Below are positions 48,201 through 56,573 of a stretch of 64,000 nt of DNA, piece after piece (position 1 is the first letter of the stretch; each line of letters starts with the position of its first letter). Source of the DNA: Nesterenkonia aurantiaca (GTDB taxonomy: Bacteria; Actinomycetota; Actinomycetes; Actinomycetales; Micrococcaceae); contig NZ_SOAN01000009.1 in the NCBI RefSeq assembly GCF_004364585.1, positions 54,323 to 118,322 of the forward strand. The letters are read 5' to 3'. The position numbers were made by a program, and so were the translations under genes. The notes under the pieces are model-generated. The model made no database searches and had not been told where the DNA came from. It saw only the letters and a program-made list of their open reading frames with translations.

Positions 48201-50142
48201 AGCCGTCCCCGCGCCAGAACGGCAGCGAGGCGGGCTGCCCGAAGGCCGGGACGACCAGCACCCGGTCGAAGGTGATCTCCTGGATCCGCCAGCTGGTGGC
48301 CCCCAGCGCGAAGACGTCACCGACCCTGGACTCGTAGACCATCTCTTCATCGAGCTCCCCGACCCGGCGACCGCCGGAGCGGGCCGAGCCGGAGTCCTCT
48401 CCGCCGGCGAGGTAGACCCCGAAGAGCCCTCGGTCGGGGATGGTGCCGCCGGAGGTGACTGCGATCCGCTGAGCGCCCGGGCGGCCGGTGACCGTGCCGG
48501 CGTCGCGGTCCCAGACCACCCGGGGGCGCAGCTCGGCGAACCGGTCGGAGGGGTACTTGCCGGCGAGCAGGTCCAGGGTGGCCTCGTAGGCCGAGCGCGG
48601 CAGGGTGGCGAAGGGGGCGCTGCGGCGCAGCGTCTCGAACCAGGACTCCACATCCAACGGGTCCATCGCGGCGGCGGCCACGGTCTGCTGGGCCAGGATG
48701 TCCAGCGGGTTGCGCGGGATGTGCAGCGCTTCGATCTGCCCGGCGAGCATCCGTTCCACGATGACGGCGGTGCTCACCAGGTCTCCGCGGTGTTTCGGGA
48801 AGAACCAGCCCACTGAGACCTCACCGACCTGGTGCCCGGCGCGGCCGATCCGCTGCAGCCCGGCCGAGACCGCGAAGGGCGCCTCCACCTGGATGACCAG
48901 GTCCACGGCGCCCATATCGATGCCGAGCTCGAGCGAGGAGGTGGCCACCACGCAGCGCAGCTGACCGGATTTCAGCGCCTCCTCGGTGAGCTTGCGCTGT
49001 TCCTTCGAGACCGAGCCGTGGTGTGACCGGGCCAGCGGGGCCGGCTCCTCGGACTCCGACGCGCCCTCGGAGGCCTCGGCCTCCGAGTGGGCGTCGGAGT
49101 GGGCAGCGGCGGGGGGCTGGCGCTCGGACCAGATCTCGTTGATCCGGCCGGTGAGCTTCTCTGCGAGCCGGCGGGAGTTCACAAAGACGATGGTGGAGCG
49201 GTTCTCGGTGACCAGGTCCACCACGCGGTGCTCCACATGTGGCCAGATGCTGGGCTGCAGCGGCTGGTCGCTGGGCAGGGCGTCCTCCGGCGGGAGGTCG
49301 ATTCCAGCAGCGAGGGCGGGGATCTCCGTGGCGGGCTCGGGCTCTGCGCGCCCGTTCGAGGCGGCGCCGGAGACGGCCATGGCGCTCTCGGGCGGCGCGG
49401 TGCTGGGGGAGGCGAGGTCCTCCACCGGGACCGAGACCGTGATGTCCCAGGTCTTCTCCGACTTCGGCGCCACGATCTCCACCGTTGCGGTGCCGCCGAG
49501 GAAGCGGGCCACCTCTTCTCGGGGTTCCACCGTGGCGGAGAGCCCGATCCGCTGGGCCGGGGTCTCCAGCAGGTTGTTCAGCCGCTCCAGAGAGACCGCC
49601 AGGTGGGCGCCGCGCTTGGTGCCGGCCAGGGCGTGCACCTCGTCCAGGATCACGGTCTTGACCCCGGCCAGGGTGCTGCGAGCCTGCGAGGTGAGCATCA
49701 GGTAGAGCGATTCGGGTGTGGTGATCAGGATCTGCGGGGGCTTCCGGACCAGGTCCCGGCGCTCCTTGGGCGTGGAGTCACCGGTGCGCACCCCTACCGT
49801 GATCTCCGGCGGCTCCTGGGCCGCGCCCTCGGCGGCCAGCCGGCGGGCGGTGTGTGCGATTCCGACCAGCGGGCTGCGCAGGTTCCGTTCGATGTCCACG
49901 CCGAGCGCCTTCAGCGGGGAGATGTAGAGCACCGAGGTGCCCGCGGTGGGAGCTGCGAAGAGCTGGTCGATCGACCACAGGAAGGCTGAGAGCGTCTTGC
50001 CCGAACCGGTGGGCGCGACCACCAGTGCGTTCTTGCCCCGCGCCACCGCGTCCCAGGCGCCGGCCTGCGCGGACGTGGGCTGCCCGAAGGATGCCTGGAA
50101 CCAGCGCCGGGTGGGCTCGGTGAAAGGTTCCAGGGCGGTCAT
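45238..50142 (-). CDS. lhr: Large ATP-dependent helicase Lhr
   Basis: A 1634-residue superfamily 2 helicase of the Lhr family, acting in DNA repair. Motifs: Walker A VVAPTGSGKTLSAFLWS, DEAH-like box VILDEVHALAGTKRG, LSATVEP, and RIGRAGHQVGE near the end of the second RecA domain. The Lhr-specific winged-helix and beta-barrel (Lhr-Core) follow, and a C-terminal region of about 600 residues (AlkZ-like, FLLEWQGI... LPARIPDYRPGMLDELLSAGEFLAVG) completes it. The ATG at 50142 is preceded by TAGAGT six bases away, a leaderless promoter. A 70-residue Ala/Pro/Glu insertion (SEAEASEGASESEE) sits in the second RecA domain. Confidence 0.96.
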   Translation of the reverse strand: MTALEPFTEPTRRWFQASFGQPTSAQAGAWDAVARGKNALVVAPTGSGKTLSAFLWSIDQLFAAPTAGTSVLYISPLKALGVDIERNLRSPLVGIAHTARRLAAEGAAQEPPEITVGVRTGDSTPKERRDLVRKPPQILITTPESLYLMLTSQARSTLAGVKTVILDEVHALAGTKRGAHLAVSLERLNNLLETPAQRIGLSATVEPREEVARFLGGTATVEIVAPKSEKTWDITVSVPVEDLASPSTAPPESAMAVSGAASNGRAEPEPATEIPALAAGIDLPPEDALPSDQPLQPSIWPHVEHRVVDLVTENRSTIVFVNSRRLAEKLTGRINEIWSERQPPAAAHSDAHSEAEASEGASESEEPAPLARSHHGSVSKEQRKLTEEALKSGQLRCVVATSSLELGIDMGAVDLVIQVEAPFAVSAGLQRIGRAGHQVGEVSVGWFFPKHRGDLVSTAVIVERMLAGQIEALHIPRNPLDILAQQTVAAAAMDPLDVESWFETLRRSAPFATLPRSAYEATLDLLAGKYPSDRFAELRPRVVWDRDAGTVTGRPGAQRIAVTSGGTIPDRGLFGVYLAGGEDSGSARSGGRRVGELDEEMVYESRVGDVFALGATSWRIQEITFDRVLVVPAFGQPASLPFWRGDGFGRPAELGRALGRFTREVHAGATEPTAERLTALGMDTWAQENLLRYFTEQQEAAGVLPSDTTLVVEQTKDELGDWRIVLLSPYGLQVHAPWALAVGERLHDRFGLDGSAMASDDGIVLRVPMMDEDPPGAELFAFDPDELEDLVTGQVSSSALFAGRFREAAARALLLPKQNPGQRTPLWQQRQRSSQLLEVASGYPDFPVIMEAMREVLQDVYDMPALLELLRSIAQRGVKIVETTTSKPSPFAQSILFGYIAQFLYEGDSPLAERRAAALSVDPALLGELLGRVELREFLDAAIIAESEAYAQRLLPSRHLRGEEGVADLLRLLGPLTSEQLAARLEDGEPAEDHAEALVSRQRAFRVMWRTGTAEVGGSQQDQTEQRYAAIEDASRLRDGLGTPMPVGIPYAFLDPVEDPLGDLVGRYARTHGPFLVEEAAAELGLSRAVVVDTLNRLVREHRVVEGLFRPDRVIPADARPGTVEYCDTEMLRRIRRRSLAALRAQVEPVPTPAYAQFLLEWQGITAARGKGSSASGVSAVAESLAQLSGAAAPASAWESYILPARIPDYRPGMLDELLSAGEFLAVGKGALSGHDGWLAFYPREDAEALLNQHGGAGLGSNGEDFSPTALQAAILEVLARGGAWFVEALHEQLDPELTGSRESTKNALWELFWAGRVAPDSFAALRRFMSTGTTAHKKQPTPARPRHSSRRMALRRATESHRSRIGGSAASGPGGAGGRWQLVPAGSVDATVAAHTRAEILLDRYGVVTRGSVMSEQQSGLGASAKGGFAAVYKVLSAAEDSGQIRRGYFIERLGAAQFTSSATIDQLRWISERLEDAAEQARAESDPGSTRAGTSGAARSGTGTSGTGKQQDAAVVLAATDPANPYGAALDWPELENSTHRPGRKAGAVVVLYRGQLVLYMERGGRTLLLFTEEESTMDLVSRALVPALRAAKTGRIAVERVNGDRILTHPLGQLLRDAGFNSSPSGLRFAP

Positions 50143-50378
50143 GGTCTAACTCTAGAGGCCGCCACGGACATCGCCTGACGCATCTCGCACCACGTCGATC
50201 GGTTCAGATGCGGTCGAGTGCGCGCTCACCGGAGCGTCCATTCCAGTGTGAGCTGCCCGCGATCTGCCAGCGTTCCCAGCATGGTCATCCGCGCCTGCCC
50301 GCGAGTAGCTTGGGGCTCGAGAAATCCTCCGTGATCACCGGCAGGCGATCACGCACGAGAGAAAGCTCGGAGGCTTCC

Positions 50379-51035
50379 ATGTCACTGGTCCGCGTGCACA
50401 ACTTCTCGATCTCCCTGGACGGCTTCGGGACCGGCGAAGGCCAGGCGCTGGAGACGCCCTTCGGCCACGCCGGGACGCGTCTGATGGAGTGGGCCTTCGA
50501 GACCAGGACCTTCCGGGAGATGGGTCTGCCGGGGATGACCCAGGGATCCCGCGGGGTCGACGAAGCGTTCGCCAGCCAGTGGGGGACACGGGTCGGTGCC
50601 GAGATCATGGGACGGCATAAGTTCGGTCCGCAGCGCGGCCCCTGGGAGGACCTGCAATGGCAGGGTTGGTGGGGTGAGGACCCGGTCTTTCATACCTCGG
50701 TGGTGGTGCTGACCCACCATCCCCGGCCGCTGCTCGAGATGGACGGCGGCACGAGCTTCCACTTTGTGGACGCCGACCCGGTCTCCGCCCTGGCCCAGGC
50801 TCGCGACCTCGCCGGGGGCCTGGACGTGCGGATCGGCGGCGGAGTCGCCACGCTGCGGCAGTTCCTCGAGGCGGATCTGGTCGATTTCATGCACCTGGTC
50901 CTGGTGCCGATCATCCTTGGCCGCGGCGAACGGCTCTGGGACGGGCTGGAGGGCATCGAAGCGCGCTTCGACATGGAGGCGACCCCGTCTCCGAGCGGAG
51001 TCGTGCACCTGATCTTCACCCGTCGCCCCCGGTGA
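50379..51035 (+). CDS. Dihydrofolate reductase family protein (RibD C-terminal domain)
   Basis: A 218-residue protein of the RibD_C/DHFR-like family: VRVHNFSISLDGFGTG at the N-terminus, GAEIMGRHKFGPQRGPW, VVLTHHPRPLLEMDGGTSFHFVDA and GLDVRIGGGVATLRQFLEADLVDFMHLVLVPIILGRGERLWDGL. The substrate may not be folate or riboflavin; many such proteins are of unknown function. The ATG has GGAGG five bases upstream. Confidence 0.88.
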   Translation: MSLVRVHNFSISLDGFGTGEGQALETPFGHAGTRLMEWAFETRTFREMGLPGMTQGSRGVDEAFASQWGTRVGAEIMGRHKFGPQRGPWEDLQWQGWWGEDPVFHTSVVVLTHHPRPLLEMDGGTSFHFVDADPVSALAQARDLAGGLDVRIGGGVATLRQFLEADLVDFMHLVLVPIILGRGERLWDGLEGIEARFDMEATPSPSGVVHLIFTRRPR

Positions 51036-51067
51036 GGGGACCAAGAACACTCACGAACACTCTCGGC

Positions 51068-51724
51068 TCAGCGGGCGAAGCGCAGCAGGTCCTCGCGGCG
51101 CAGCGGTCGGTTGAACAGCGGCCCGTCGGGCTCCATGATCCGTCCCGCCGCCAGCGCGCCGAGCGAGACCGGGTCGAAGCCCATGCGGACCAGCAGCCCC
51201 ATGACCAGTCCGCGGGCGGCGTCGTCGTCTCCGGCCACGGCGAGTGCGCGGCGCTGGGACAGCTCGGCGTCGGGCCTGGCGGCGTCGTCGATCTCGGAGT
51301 GGGCGATGTGATTCAGCGCCTTGACCACCTGGGCGGAGCCGAACCGGCCGGCCAGGGCCATCGAGGTGGGCAGCTGTTCATCCACTGCGGCCTGCAGCCA
51401 GCTCGGGAGCAGCTCGTCCTGCCAGGTGTTGGTCGCATCGATCAGCACGGTCCCGGCCACCCAGGCCGGGTCGACCTCATCGAGCTCCTCCTGCGGGACG
51501 GCCAGAATCACCAGGCCGCTGGAGTCCCGCGCGCGCTCGGCGATGTCCTCAGCCACCACCGGCACCGCGCCGGGGGCGTAGATCTTCAGATGATGCTGCA
51601 GCGCGCGGGGTGGTCGGGTGGAAGCGATGTCCACCGTGATCCCGGCGCGCAGCAGGGCTCGGGCGAAGGCGGTGCCGGCGCGTCCAGCCCCGAGGATCCC
51701 GACTGTCTCGGGCGGCTCAGACAT
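51068..51724 (-). CDS. NADPH-dependent F420 reductase-like protein
   Basis: A 218-residue Rossmann protein: TVGILGAGRAGTAFARALLRAG, VIASTR (nucleotide specificity), VILAVPQEELDEVDP and DATNTWQDELLPSW. These are the marks of the NADP oxidoreductase, coenzyme F420-dependent family. The catalytic partner F420 is common in actinobacteria, but no biosynthesis gene is near. Overlaps the rlmH stop by eight bases on the same strand. Confidence 0.82.
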   Translation of the reverse strand: MSEPPETVGILGAGRAGTAFARALLRAGITVDIASTRPPRALQHHLKIYAPGAVPVVAEDIAERARDSSGLVILAVPQEELDEVDPAWVAGTVLIDATNTWQDELLPSWLQAAVDEQLPTSMALAGRFGSAQVVKALNHIAHSEIDDAARPDAELSQRRALAVAGDDDAARGLVMGLLVRMGFDPVSLGALAAGRIMEPDGPLFNRPLRREDLLRFAR

Positions 51725-52175
51725 GGTGATAGGACCGCCCTCCGGAGATCTCCTGGGCGCGGTAGACCTGTTCGGCCAGGAGCATCCGCACCAGCTGATG
51801 CGGGAAGACGAGCTTGGACAGGGACCAGACGAAGTCGGCGCGGTGCTGCAGCTCATCGGTGACCCCATAGGCCCCGCCGATGATCACCACGACGTGATGC
51901 CCACTGTCGAAGCTGCCCTGGAGGTGCTCGGCAAAACCGGTCGAGCTGATGTTCTTGCCGCGCTCATCGAGCAGGATGATGTGGTCCTGGGGCTTGAGCG
52001 CGGCGAGGATCCGCTCGGACTCCTCCTGCCGGGCGGCATCATGCTCGCGGGAGGAATGCGGGAGCAGCTTCCAGTCCAGGTCGTAGGGCTTGCGCAGCCG
52101 CTTGGAGTAGCGCTCGATCCCCTCCACGGCCCATTTCTCGTGCTTCTTGCCGATGGCCAGGGCAGTGATGCTCAT
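51717..52175 (-). CDS. rlmH: 23S rRNA (pseudouridine1915-N3)-methyltransferase RlmH
   Basis: A 152-residue SPOUT methyltransferase. SITALAIGKKHEKWAVEGIERYSKRLRKPYDLDWKLL at the start, DHIILLDERGKNISSTGFAEHL, VVVIIGGAYGVTDELQHRADFVWSLSKLVFPHQLVRMLLAEQVYRAQEISGGRSYHH at the end, which includes the SAM knot. TAGTCT (52183-52188 on the minus strand) lies seven bases before the ATG: leaderless. Divergent from the GNAT gene with an intergenic gap of only 36 bases. Confidence 0.95.
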   Translation of the reverse strand: MSITALAIGKKHEKWAVEGIERYSKRLRKPYDLDWKLLPHSSREHDAARQEESERILAALKPQDHIILLDERGKNISSTGFAEHLQGSFDSGHHVVVIIGGAYGVTDELQHRADFVWSLSKLVFPHQLVRMLLAEQVYRAQEISGGRSYHHV

Positions 52176-52182
52176 ACGCCCG

Positions 52183-52204
52183 AGACTACCGGCAACCCTA
52201 GGAT
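52183..52204. promoter_or_regulatory. Back-to-back leaderless -10 boxes for rlmH and the GNAT gene
   Basis: The complement of AGACTA (52183-52188) is TAGTCT for rlmH; TAGGAT (52199-52204) serves the plus-strand GNAT gene. Each is seven bases from its start codon and they are ten bases apart, so the two polymerases would compete for the same 60 bp. Confidence 0.5.
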
Positions 52205-52211
52205 GGAACCC

Positions 52212-52685
52212 ATGCCTGCCTCGTTTCACGCCGCCCCGGTGGCCCAGATGGATCCCATCACGCTCTATCGGATCCTGCAGCTGCGCACCGACGTGTTCGT
52301 GGTCGAGCAGCAGTGCCCGTACCCGGAGCTCGACGGCCGGGACCTCGAGCCGGGAGCTGTGATGCTCTGGGCGATCGGCGACACGCCTGGTGAGCAGGGA
52401 GCCGACGACGACGGCGCGCCCACCGCCACGCTGCGGGTGCTCCGGGAGCCGGAGGGCTTCCGAATCGGACGTGTCGTGGCGAGTCCTGCGGTGCGCGGGA
52501 CCGGGGTGGCGGGCGAGCTGATGCGTCGAGCGCTGGAGCTCTGCTCCGCGCAGTCGGCCGAGTCTTCGGTGACGCTCGACGCGCAGGCCCCGCTGCAGGG
52601 TTGGTATGAGTCCTTCGGCTTCGCCCGGTCGGGGGCGCCGTTCCTGGAAGACGGCATCCCGCACGTGCCGATGCGACGGGACTGA
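52212..52685 (+). CDS. GNAT family N-acetyltransferase (ElaA-like)
   Basis: A 157-residue acyltransferase: FHAAPVAQMDPITLYRILQLRTDVFVVEQQCPYPELDGRDLE is the ElaA-type start, followed by the acetyl-CoA loop RIGRVVASPAVRGTGVAGELMRRALELC and ending LDAQAPLQGWYESFGFARSG. TAGGAT precedes the ATG by seven bases, so it is read without a leader. Substrate unknown. Confidence 0.9.
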   Translation: MPASFHAAPVAQMDPITLYRILQLRTDVFVVEQQCPYPELDGRDLEPGAVMLWAIGDTPGEQGADDDGAPTATLRVLREPEGFRIGRVVASPAVRGTGVAGELMRRALELCSAQSAESSVTLDAQAPLQGWYESFGFARSGAPFLEDGIPHVPMRRD

Positions 52686-52688
52686 GGC

Positions 52689-52952
52689 TCAGCAGCGTCG
52701 ACGCACCCGTCCCGCGATGGTGGCGACCAGAAAGATCGCCACCCAGGACACCAGGACACCACGTACCAGACCGGTGTCAGCTGGAGCCCCGAGGGGGCCA
52801 AGTACATCCACGCGATGAGCGGGATGCCTATGATCGCGACCGCACTGCCATCCTGCCCAGAACCTTCCGCCGGTGGCACGCTCGAGCGAAGCTGGGTCAG
52901 CGGTGAACTGCTCCACGCGTTGATCCTCGCTGGATGTGGGCCGTTGCGCCAC
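52689..52952 (-). pseudogene. Two-helix membrane protein with paired frameshifts
   Basis: The frame from GTG 52952 is open to the stop at 52689-52691 (87 residues), but its centre (HRHPAHRVDVLGPLGAPAD) does not look like protein. The neighbouring frame in that part reads AVAIIGIPLIAWMYL... LQLTPVWYVV, a clear membrane helix. An 8-bp tandem duplication (GGACACCA twice at 52746-52761) separates it from the C-terminal helix VSWVAIFLVATIAGRVRRRC. Removing one copy joins the two helices in frame, and a second shift of one base lies near 52860. Either a decayed gene or two sequencing errors. Confidence 0.55.
52746..52761. repeat. 8-bp tandem duplication (GGACACCA)x2
   Basis: Exact direct duplication inside the small membrane gene on the minus strand. 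It shifts the frame by two and would restore an earlier shift of one. Such pairs arise by replication slippage. Confidence 0.85.
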
Positions 52953-52969
52953 GTCAGCTCGATAGTGCC

Positions 52970-53974
52970 TCAGTCATTGGCCTCGCAGCCGAAGCCGTCG
53001 CCATCGCCGTCCAGGCCATGGACGTCCACGCCGATGACTCGGACCGAGACGTCGAGATCGCCACAGTTGATGTCCGGCGGGAAAACCGGGATGCAGGGGG
53101 TGTAGTTGGGATCGCAGTTCGCGCCCTGCTGGGCCGGCGCCGGGGCTGGAGCGGGCTCTGGAGCGCAGGTCTGCAGCGGGGCGCCGTCGTCGGCGGAGAT
53201 GTAGTCCGGCTCGCGGGTATGGAAGCCGTAACCGTCCCGGGAGTCGTAGCGCGCGGTGGCGAGGCCCTCCTGGATCAGCGTGATGCCGGCATCGGCGCCG
53301 TCGACGTCCACATAGCGCAGGATCCGGTCATAGCGATCGGTGTCCTCACCATCTCGGGTCAGGGTGACCGTCTTGCCCAGCACCAGTTCACTCATCCGAG
53401 CGGAGGCGGTGTCGAAGTGGCACTCGCCGCGTTCAGGCGTGTCGATCCCGCTGACCCGCACGGTGTCTCCGGAATCGAGCTCCACGGTGTCTCCGTCGAT
53501 GATGCGCACCACGACGGCGGAGTGTTCATTCGGATCCACGGTCGGGGTGGGCGTCGGTGTCGGGGTCGGCGAGGGGGACGGCGAGGGGGTGGGGGTCGGC
53601 GAGGGGGTCGGCGTCGGGCTTGGAGTCGGCGTTGGGGTCGGCGTTGGGGTCGGTGACGCCGAAGGTGTCTCCGACTCGGTGGGCTCCTCGGAGGGTTCTT
53701 CGGACTCTTCCGGTTCCGCAGACTCCACGACGGCGAGCTCCTGGTCCTCGCGGTCGGCCGCTCGTTCTTCACCCCCATCGGGGTCGAGTGCCACTGCAAC
53801 CAGCCCGATGACGAGCAGAAGCGCTATCAGAGCCAGGAGCCCACCGCAGCCGATGGCCGGGATCTTCACGATCATCGGCAGGCGCTTGAACCTCTGCCAA
53901 GCCTTGGGCTTGGTGAGATCGTTGCGGGCGGCGCTTCCGGGCAGGGGGTGCTGCCCCGGGGAGGGTTGTGACAT
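52970..53974 (-). CDS. Membrane-anchored thermonuclease with excalibur-like tail
   Basis: A 334-residue protein: cytoplasmic start, one transmembrane helix ([26 protein letters not shown], about residues 38-63), an acidic region, a long Thr-Pro/Ser-Pro repeat linker (about residues 104-150), then a staphylococcal-nuclease fold ([48 protein letters not shown]) with Asp, Glu and Arg of the active site, and a C-terminal Ca-binding excalibur-type motif ([14 protein letters not shown]). It would degrade DNA or RNA outside the membrane with calcium. The linker crosses the wall. Confidence 0.9.
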   Translation of the reverse strand: MSQPSPGQHPLPGSAARNDLTKPKAWQRFKRLPMIVKIPAIGCGGLLALIALLLVIGLVAVALDPDGGEERAADREDQELAVVESAEPEESEEPSEEPTESETPSASPTPTPTPTPTPSPTPTPSPTPTPSPSPSPTPTPTPTPTVDPNEHSAVVVRIIDGDTVELDSGDTVRVSGIDTPERGECHFDTASARMSELVLGKTVTLTRDGEDTDRYDRILRYVDVDGADAGITLIQEGLATARYDSRDGYGFHTREPDYISADDGAPLQTCAPEPAPAPAPAQQGANCDPNYTPCIPVFPPDINCGDLDVSVRVIGVDVHGLDGDGDGFGCEAND

Positions 53975-54232
53975 CAGGGGAACCTCATCAAGTTCGAGTG
54001 ACAGACTCGCTCGGGGGAGCAGGAGTCTGTGCTCACAGTAACCTGGCAGGGGCCGCTGTACTCGCCGGTGACCGGGGACTATCCGGGGATCCTCGGCATG
54101 GGTGCTGGCTTCATCGCCTGCTGAGCACCACTACGCCGCCGCGGTTGCTGGGCCTGGGCATGGGCCCGCGATCGGGGGAGGTGGGACGAGGCGCCCGCGC
54201 AGGAGACTCCCGGTGTGCCGCTGGATGCAGAA
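53975..54232. other. Region between nuclease gene and tRNA terminator
   Basis: It holds a hairpin at 54001-54030: ACAGACTC pairs with GAGTCTGT, with an inner GCTC/GAGC stem, 27 bases before the nuclease start on its leader side. The rest (54031-54232) shows no gene with a start and ribosome site. Confidence 0.5.
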
Positions 54233-54269
54233 AACCCCGCCGGCTGCATGACTGCAGATCAGCGGGGTT
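54233..54269 (-). terminator. Terminator of the tRNA-Ser transcript
   Basis: On the minus strand AACCCCGC pairs with GCGGGGTT, with an inner CTGCA/TGCAG stem, followed by TTCTGC. It begins seven bases after the tRNA 3' end. Confidence 0.75.
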
Positions 54270-54275
54270 CTCGGT

Positions 54276-54366
54276 TGGCGGTGACGGTGGGATTTGAACC
54301 CACGGTGCGGGGTAACCGCACACAGCATTTCGAGTGCTGCACCTTCGGCCGCTCGGACACGTCACC
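54276..54366 (-). tRNA. tRNA-Ser (CGA)
   Basis: On the minus strand: acceptor GGTGACG pairs with CGTCACC, discriminator G, and CCA is encoded (54276-54278). The anticodon loop CTCGAAA carries CGA. The long variable arm (about 20 bases, TGTGCGGTTACCCCGCACC) and GTTCAAATC T-loop are those of serine tRNA. It reads UCG codons. Confidence 0.95.
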
Positions 54367-54441
54367 AGGCCCGTTGAGTATACGCAAACATCTCACGCTC
54401 ACCCAAAAGCAGGTGCCACGCGCCCGGCCCCGCGGATCGGC

Positions 54442-54993
54442 TCAGCCCTGGAACAGGGCGTGCACCTGCCCACAGAGCTCGCGTCCGCCGAGAGCTTCGA
54501 TCTCCAGGACGACGGCGGCGCCGGCCACCTGGCAGTCCAGCTGGGCGATCAGTTCCCGGGTCGCGGCCAGGGTGCCGCCGGTGGCCAGCACGTCATCGAC
54601 GATCAGCACGCGATGCTCTGGCTTGAGCACGTCGGGGGCCTCGATCACGGCGGTGCCGTACTCCAAGGTGTACTCCACGCGTCCGGCCGGTGCGGGCAGC
54701 TTCCCGGCCTTGCGGATGGGCATGAAGCCGGTGCCGGTCAGGGCGGCGATCATCCCTGCCAGGGTGAAGCCGCGAGCTTCGATCCCGGCCACCATGTCGA
54801 AGCTGCCGGCGAAGGGCGCCAGCAGTCCTTCGGCCACCGTGCGCAGCGCGGCCGGATCCGCCAGCACGGGGGAGATGTCCTGGAAGAGGACGCCTGGTTC
54901 GGGAAAGTCAGGGGTCGCCGCGAACAGCGACTGGGCATGCGCCAGCCGCTCAGGCGAGGGCGTGGACAGCTGCGGAGAAGGAGGTGAGAACAC
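54442..54993 (-). CDS. apt: Adenine phosphoribosyltransferase
   Basis: Salvages adenine to AMP. 183 residues: DFPEPGVLFQDISPVLADPAALR at the start, MVAGIEARGFTLAGMIA, and the PRPP loop [21 protein letters not shown]. The GTG at 54993 was chosen because TAGGCT lies seven bases before it, giving a leaderless transcript; the frame further upstream runs into the tadA gene. Immediately downstream of tadA on the same strand. Confidence 0.93.
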   Translation of the reverse strand: MFSPPSPQLSTPSPERLAHAQSLFAATPDFPEPGVLFQDISPVLADPAALRTVAEGLLAPFAGSFDMVAGIEARGFTLAGMIAALTGTGFMPIRKAGKLPAPAGRVEYTLEYGTAVIEAPDVLKPEHRVLIVDDVLATGGTLAATRELIAQLDCQVAGAAVVLEIEALGGRELCGQVHALFQG

Positions 54994-55003
54994 GCCCGCA
55001 AGC

Positions 55004-55537
55004 CTATCTGCGGAACTGCTCGAAGAAGGTCCGCAGCGCGGCGGCGCACTCCTGGGCGCGCACACCGGGATGGACCTCCACCCAATGGTTCAACCGGGGT
55101 TCACGAAGGATCTCGAACACAGAGCCGGCGGCCCCGGCCTTCTCGTCCCAGGCGCCGAAGATGACCTGTCCGATTCGAGACTGGTAGATCGCACCGGCGC
55201 ACATCGGACACGGCTCCAGCGTCACCGCGAGTACGCAGCCGTCCAACCGCCAGGTCCCCAGCGTCGCCGCGGCGGCCCGCAGTGCGTTGATCTCGGCATG
55301 ACCGGCCGGGTCGTCGTCGCGCTCGCGGGTGTTGAACCCCTCACCGAGCCGCTGGCCCTCGGCGGAGAACACGACGGCGCCCACCGGTACGTCCGCAGAG
55401 CCGCCTGTCAGGGCGGCCAGCTCCAGGCAGCGCCCGATGGCGCTCTCCTGATCGGCTCGCACCCGGGGGGACCAGGCAGGAGCATTCGCGGACCCGTCGG
55501 GGGTCGCATGCATCTGCGGCTGAATGTCCTCGGTCAC
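55004..55537 (-). CDS. tadA: tRNA-adenosine deaminase/nucleoside deaminase
   Basis: A 177-residue zinc deaminase that makes inosine-34 in tRNA-Arg, or a guanine/cytosine-type deaminase. Zinc motifs are DPAGHAEINALRAAA (HAE with the catalytic Glu) and TLEPCPMCAGAIYQSRIGQVIFGAWDEKAG. The 20-residue N-terminal extension is longer than usual. The GTG at 55537 has TAGGCT six bases upstream: leaderless. Confidence 0.9.
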   Translation of the reverse strand: MTEDIQPQMHATPDGSANAPAWSPRVRADQESAIGRCLELAALTGGSADVPVGAVVFSAEGQRLGEGFNTRERDDDPAGHAEINALRAAAATLGTWRLDGCVLAVTLEPCPMCAGAIYQSRIGQVIFGAWDEKAGAAGSVFEILREPRLNHWVEVHPGVRAQECAAALRTFFEQFRR

Positions 55538-55581
55538 AACCCCAGCCTAGGCGGCAGGGCTCCCTCTAGGGGCAAGGCGAG

Positions 55582-55749
55582 TCATACCTCGTCGGACTTG
55601 CTGGCCCGGTCCCTGCCCAGGAAGACGCGAATCCAGATCACTGTGGCGATGATCAGAGCGACCACGAAGACGGCAGCCATGGTCCGGCCAGCGACCTCGA
55701 AAACGGTGGGCACCAAGGGATTCGCCAGAGCCTGCAGCAGAACGATCAC
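55582..55749 (-). CDS. Short membrane protein, 55 residues
   Basis: GTG (complement of 55747-55749) with AAGGA six bases upstream, closing at TGA (55582-55584). It reads VIVLLQALANPLVPTVFEVA, then a helix MAAVFVVALIIATVIWIRVF (about residues 25-45) and a charged tail LGRDRASKSDEV. It lies between upp and tadA on the opposite strand to upp. Family not recognised, but start, helix and tail look real. Confidence 0.65.
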   Translation of the reverse strand: MIVLLQALANPLVPTVFEVAGRTMAAVFVVALIIATVIWIRVFLGRDRASKSDEV

Positions 55750-55937
55750 GTGGAATCCTTACTCATCGGTTGCGCAGAACAGCCGTCAAGCGCTTGGGAG
55801 GAATCCTAGTCCTGGACCGGGCATGGTGTTCTGTGTGTTGACCCGACTGGACACCAAATTCGCCAGGACCAGAAGCCGGTTGTCGGGCACTTCGTCGGCC
55901 AGCCGCAGCTCGCAGACGTGCTGGTAGTTTTGAGACC

Positions 55938-56573
55938 ATGCGCGTACAGGTTGTGGAACACCCACTGATCTCCCATAAACTCACTCAGCTCCGACGGGTG
56001 GAGACCGCCTCGAACCAGTTCCGTGAACTGACTCGCGAGCTGGTCATGCTGCTCTCCTACGAGGCCAGCGGTTCCATCGCCACCGAGCCGGTAGAGATCC
56101 GGACTCCCGTGGCCACCATGACCGGCACCCAACTCGCGGACCCCAAGCCGCTGGTGGTGCCGATTCTGCGCGCCGGACTCGGCATGCTCGACGGAATGAC
56201 GGCCATGGTCCCCACCGCCGAGGTCGGTTTCCTCGGGATGGCCCGGAACGAAGAGACCCTGGACATCATCACCTACGCCGAGCGGCTTCCCGATGACCTC
56301 ACCGGGCGCCACGTCTTCGTGCTGGACCCGATGCTCGCCACCGGCGGCACCCTCGCCGAGGCCATCCGGTTCCTGAAGAAGGCCAACGCCGCGAAGATCA
56401 CCTGCATCTGCCTGCTGGCGGCTCCTGAGGGCATCGAGCGGCTGCGCGAGAAGGTCGGTGACATCGAGGTGGAGCTCTATCTCGCCGCCATCGACGAGAA
56501 GCTCAACGAAAAGTCCTACATCGTCCCCGGGCTCGGCGACGCCGGCGACCGGCTCTACGGCCTGGCCCAGTAG
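55938..56573 (+). CDS. upp: Uracil phosphoribosyltransferase
   Basis: Salvages uracil to UMP. 211 residues: [56 protein letters not shown], the PRPP loop [23 protein letters not shown], and [21 protein letters not shown] ends seven bases before the ATG: leaderless. Confidence 0.97.
   Translation: MRVQVVEHPLISHKLTQLRRVETASNQFRELTRELVMLLSYEASGSIATEPVEIRTPVATMTGTQLADPKPLVVPILRAGLGMLDGMTAMVPTAEVGFLGMARNEETLDIITYAERLPDDLTGRHVFVLDPMLATGGTLAEAIRFLKKANAAKITCICLLAAPEGIERLREKVGDIEVELYLAAIDEKLNEKSYIVPGLGDAGDRLYGLAQ

Noticed and set aside
54031..54123. Plus-strand frame ending [24 protein letters not shown], similar in feel to a sodium-solute symporter C-terminus
   Set aside because: Only about 30 residues, no upstream continuation and no ribosome site; too little to call a pseudogene.
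54276..54366. tRNA-Ser as integration site of a mobile element
   Set aside because: No integrase and no duplicated tRNA 3' end found on either side within the window.
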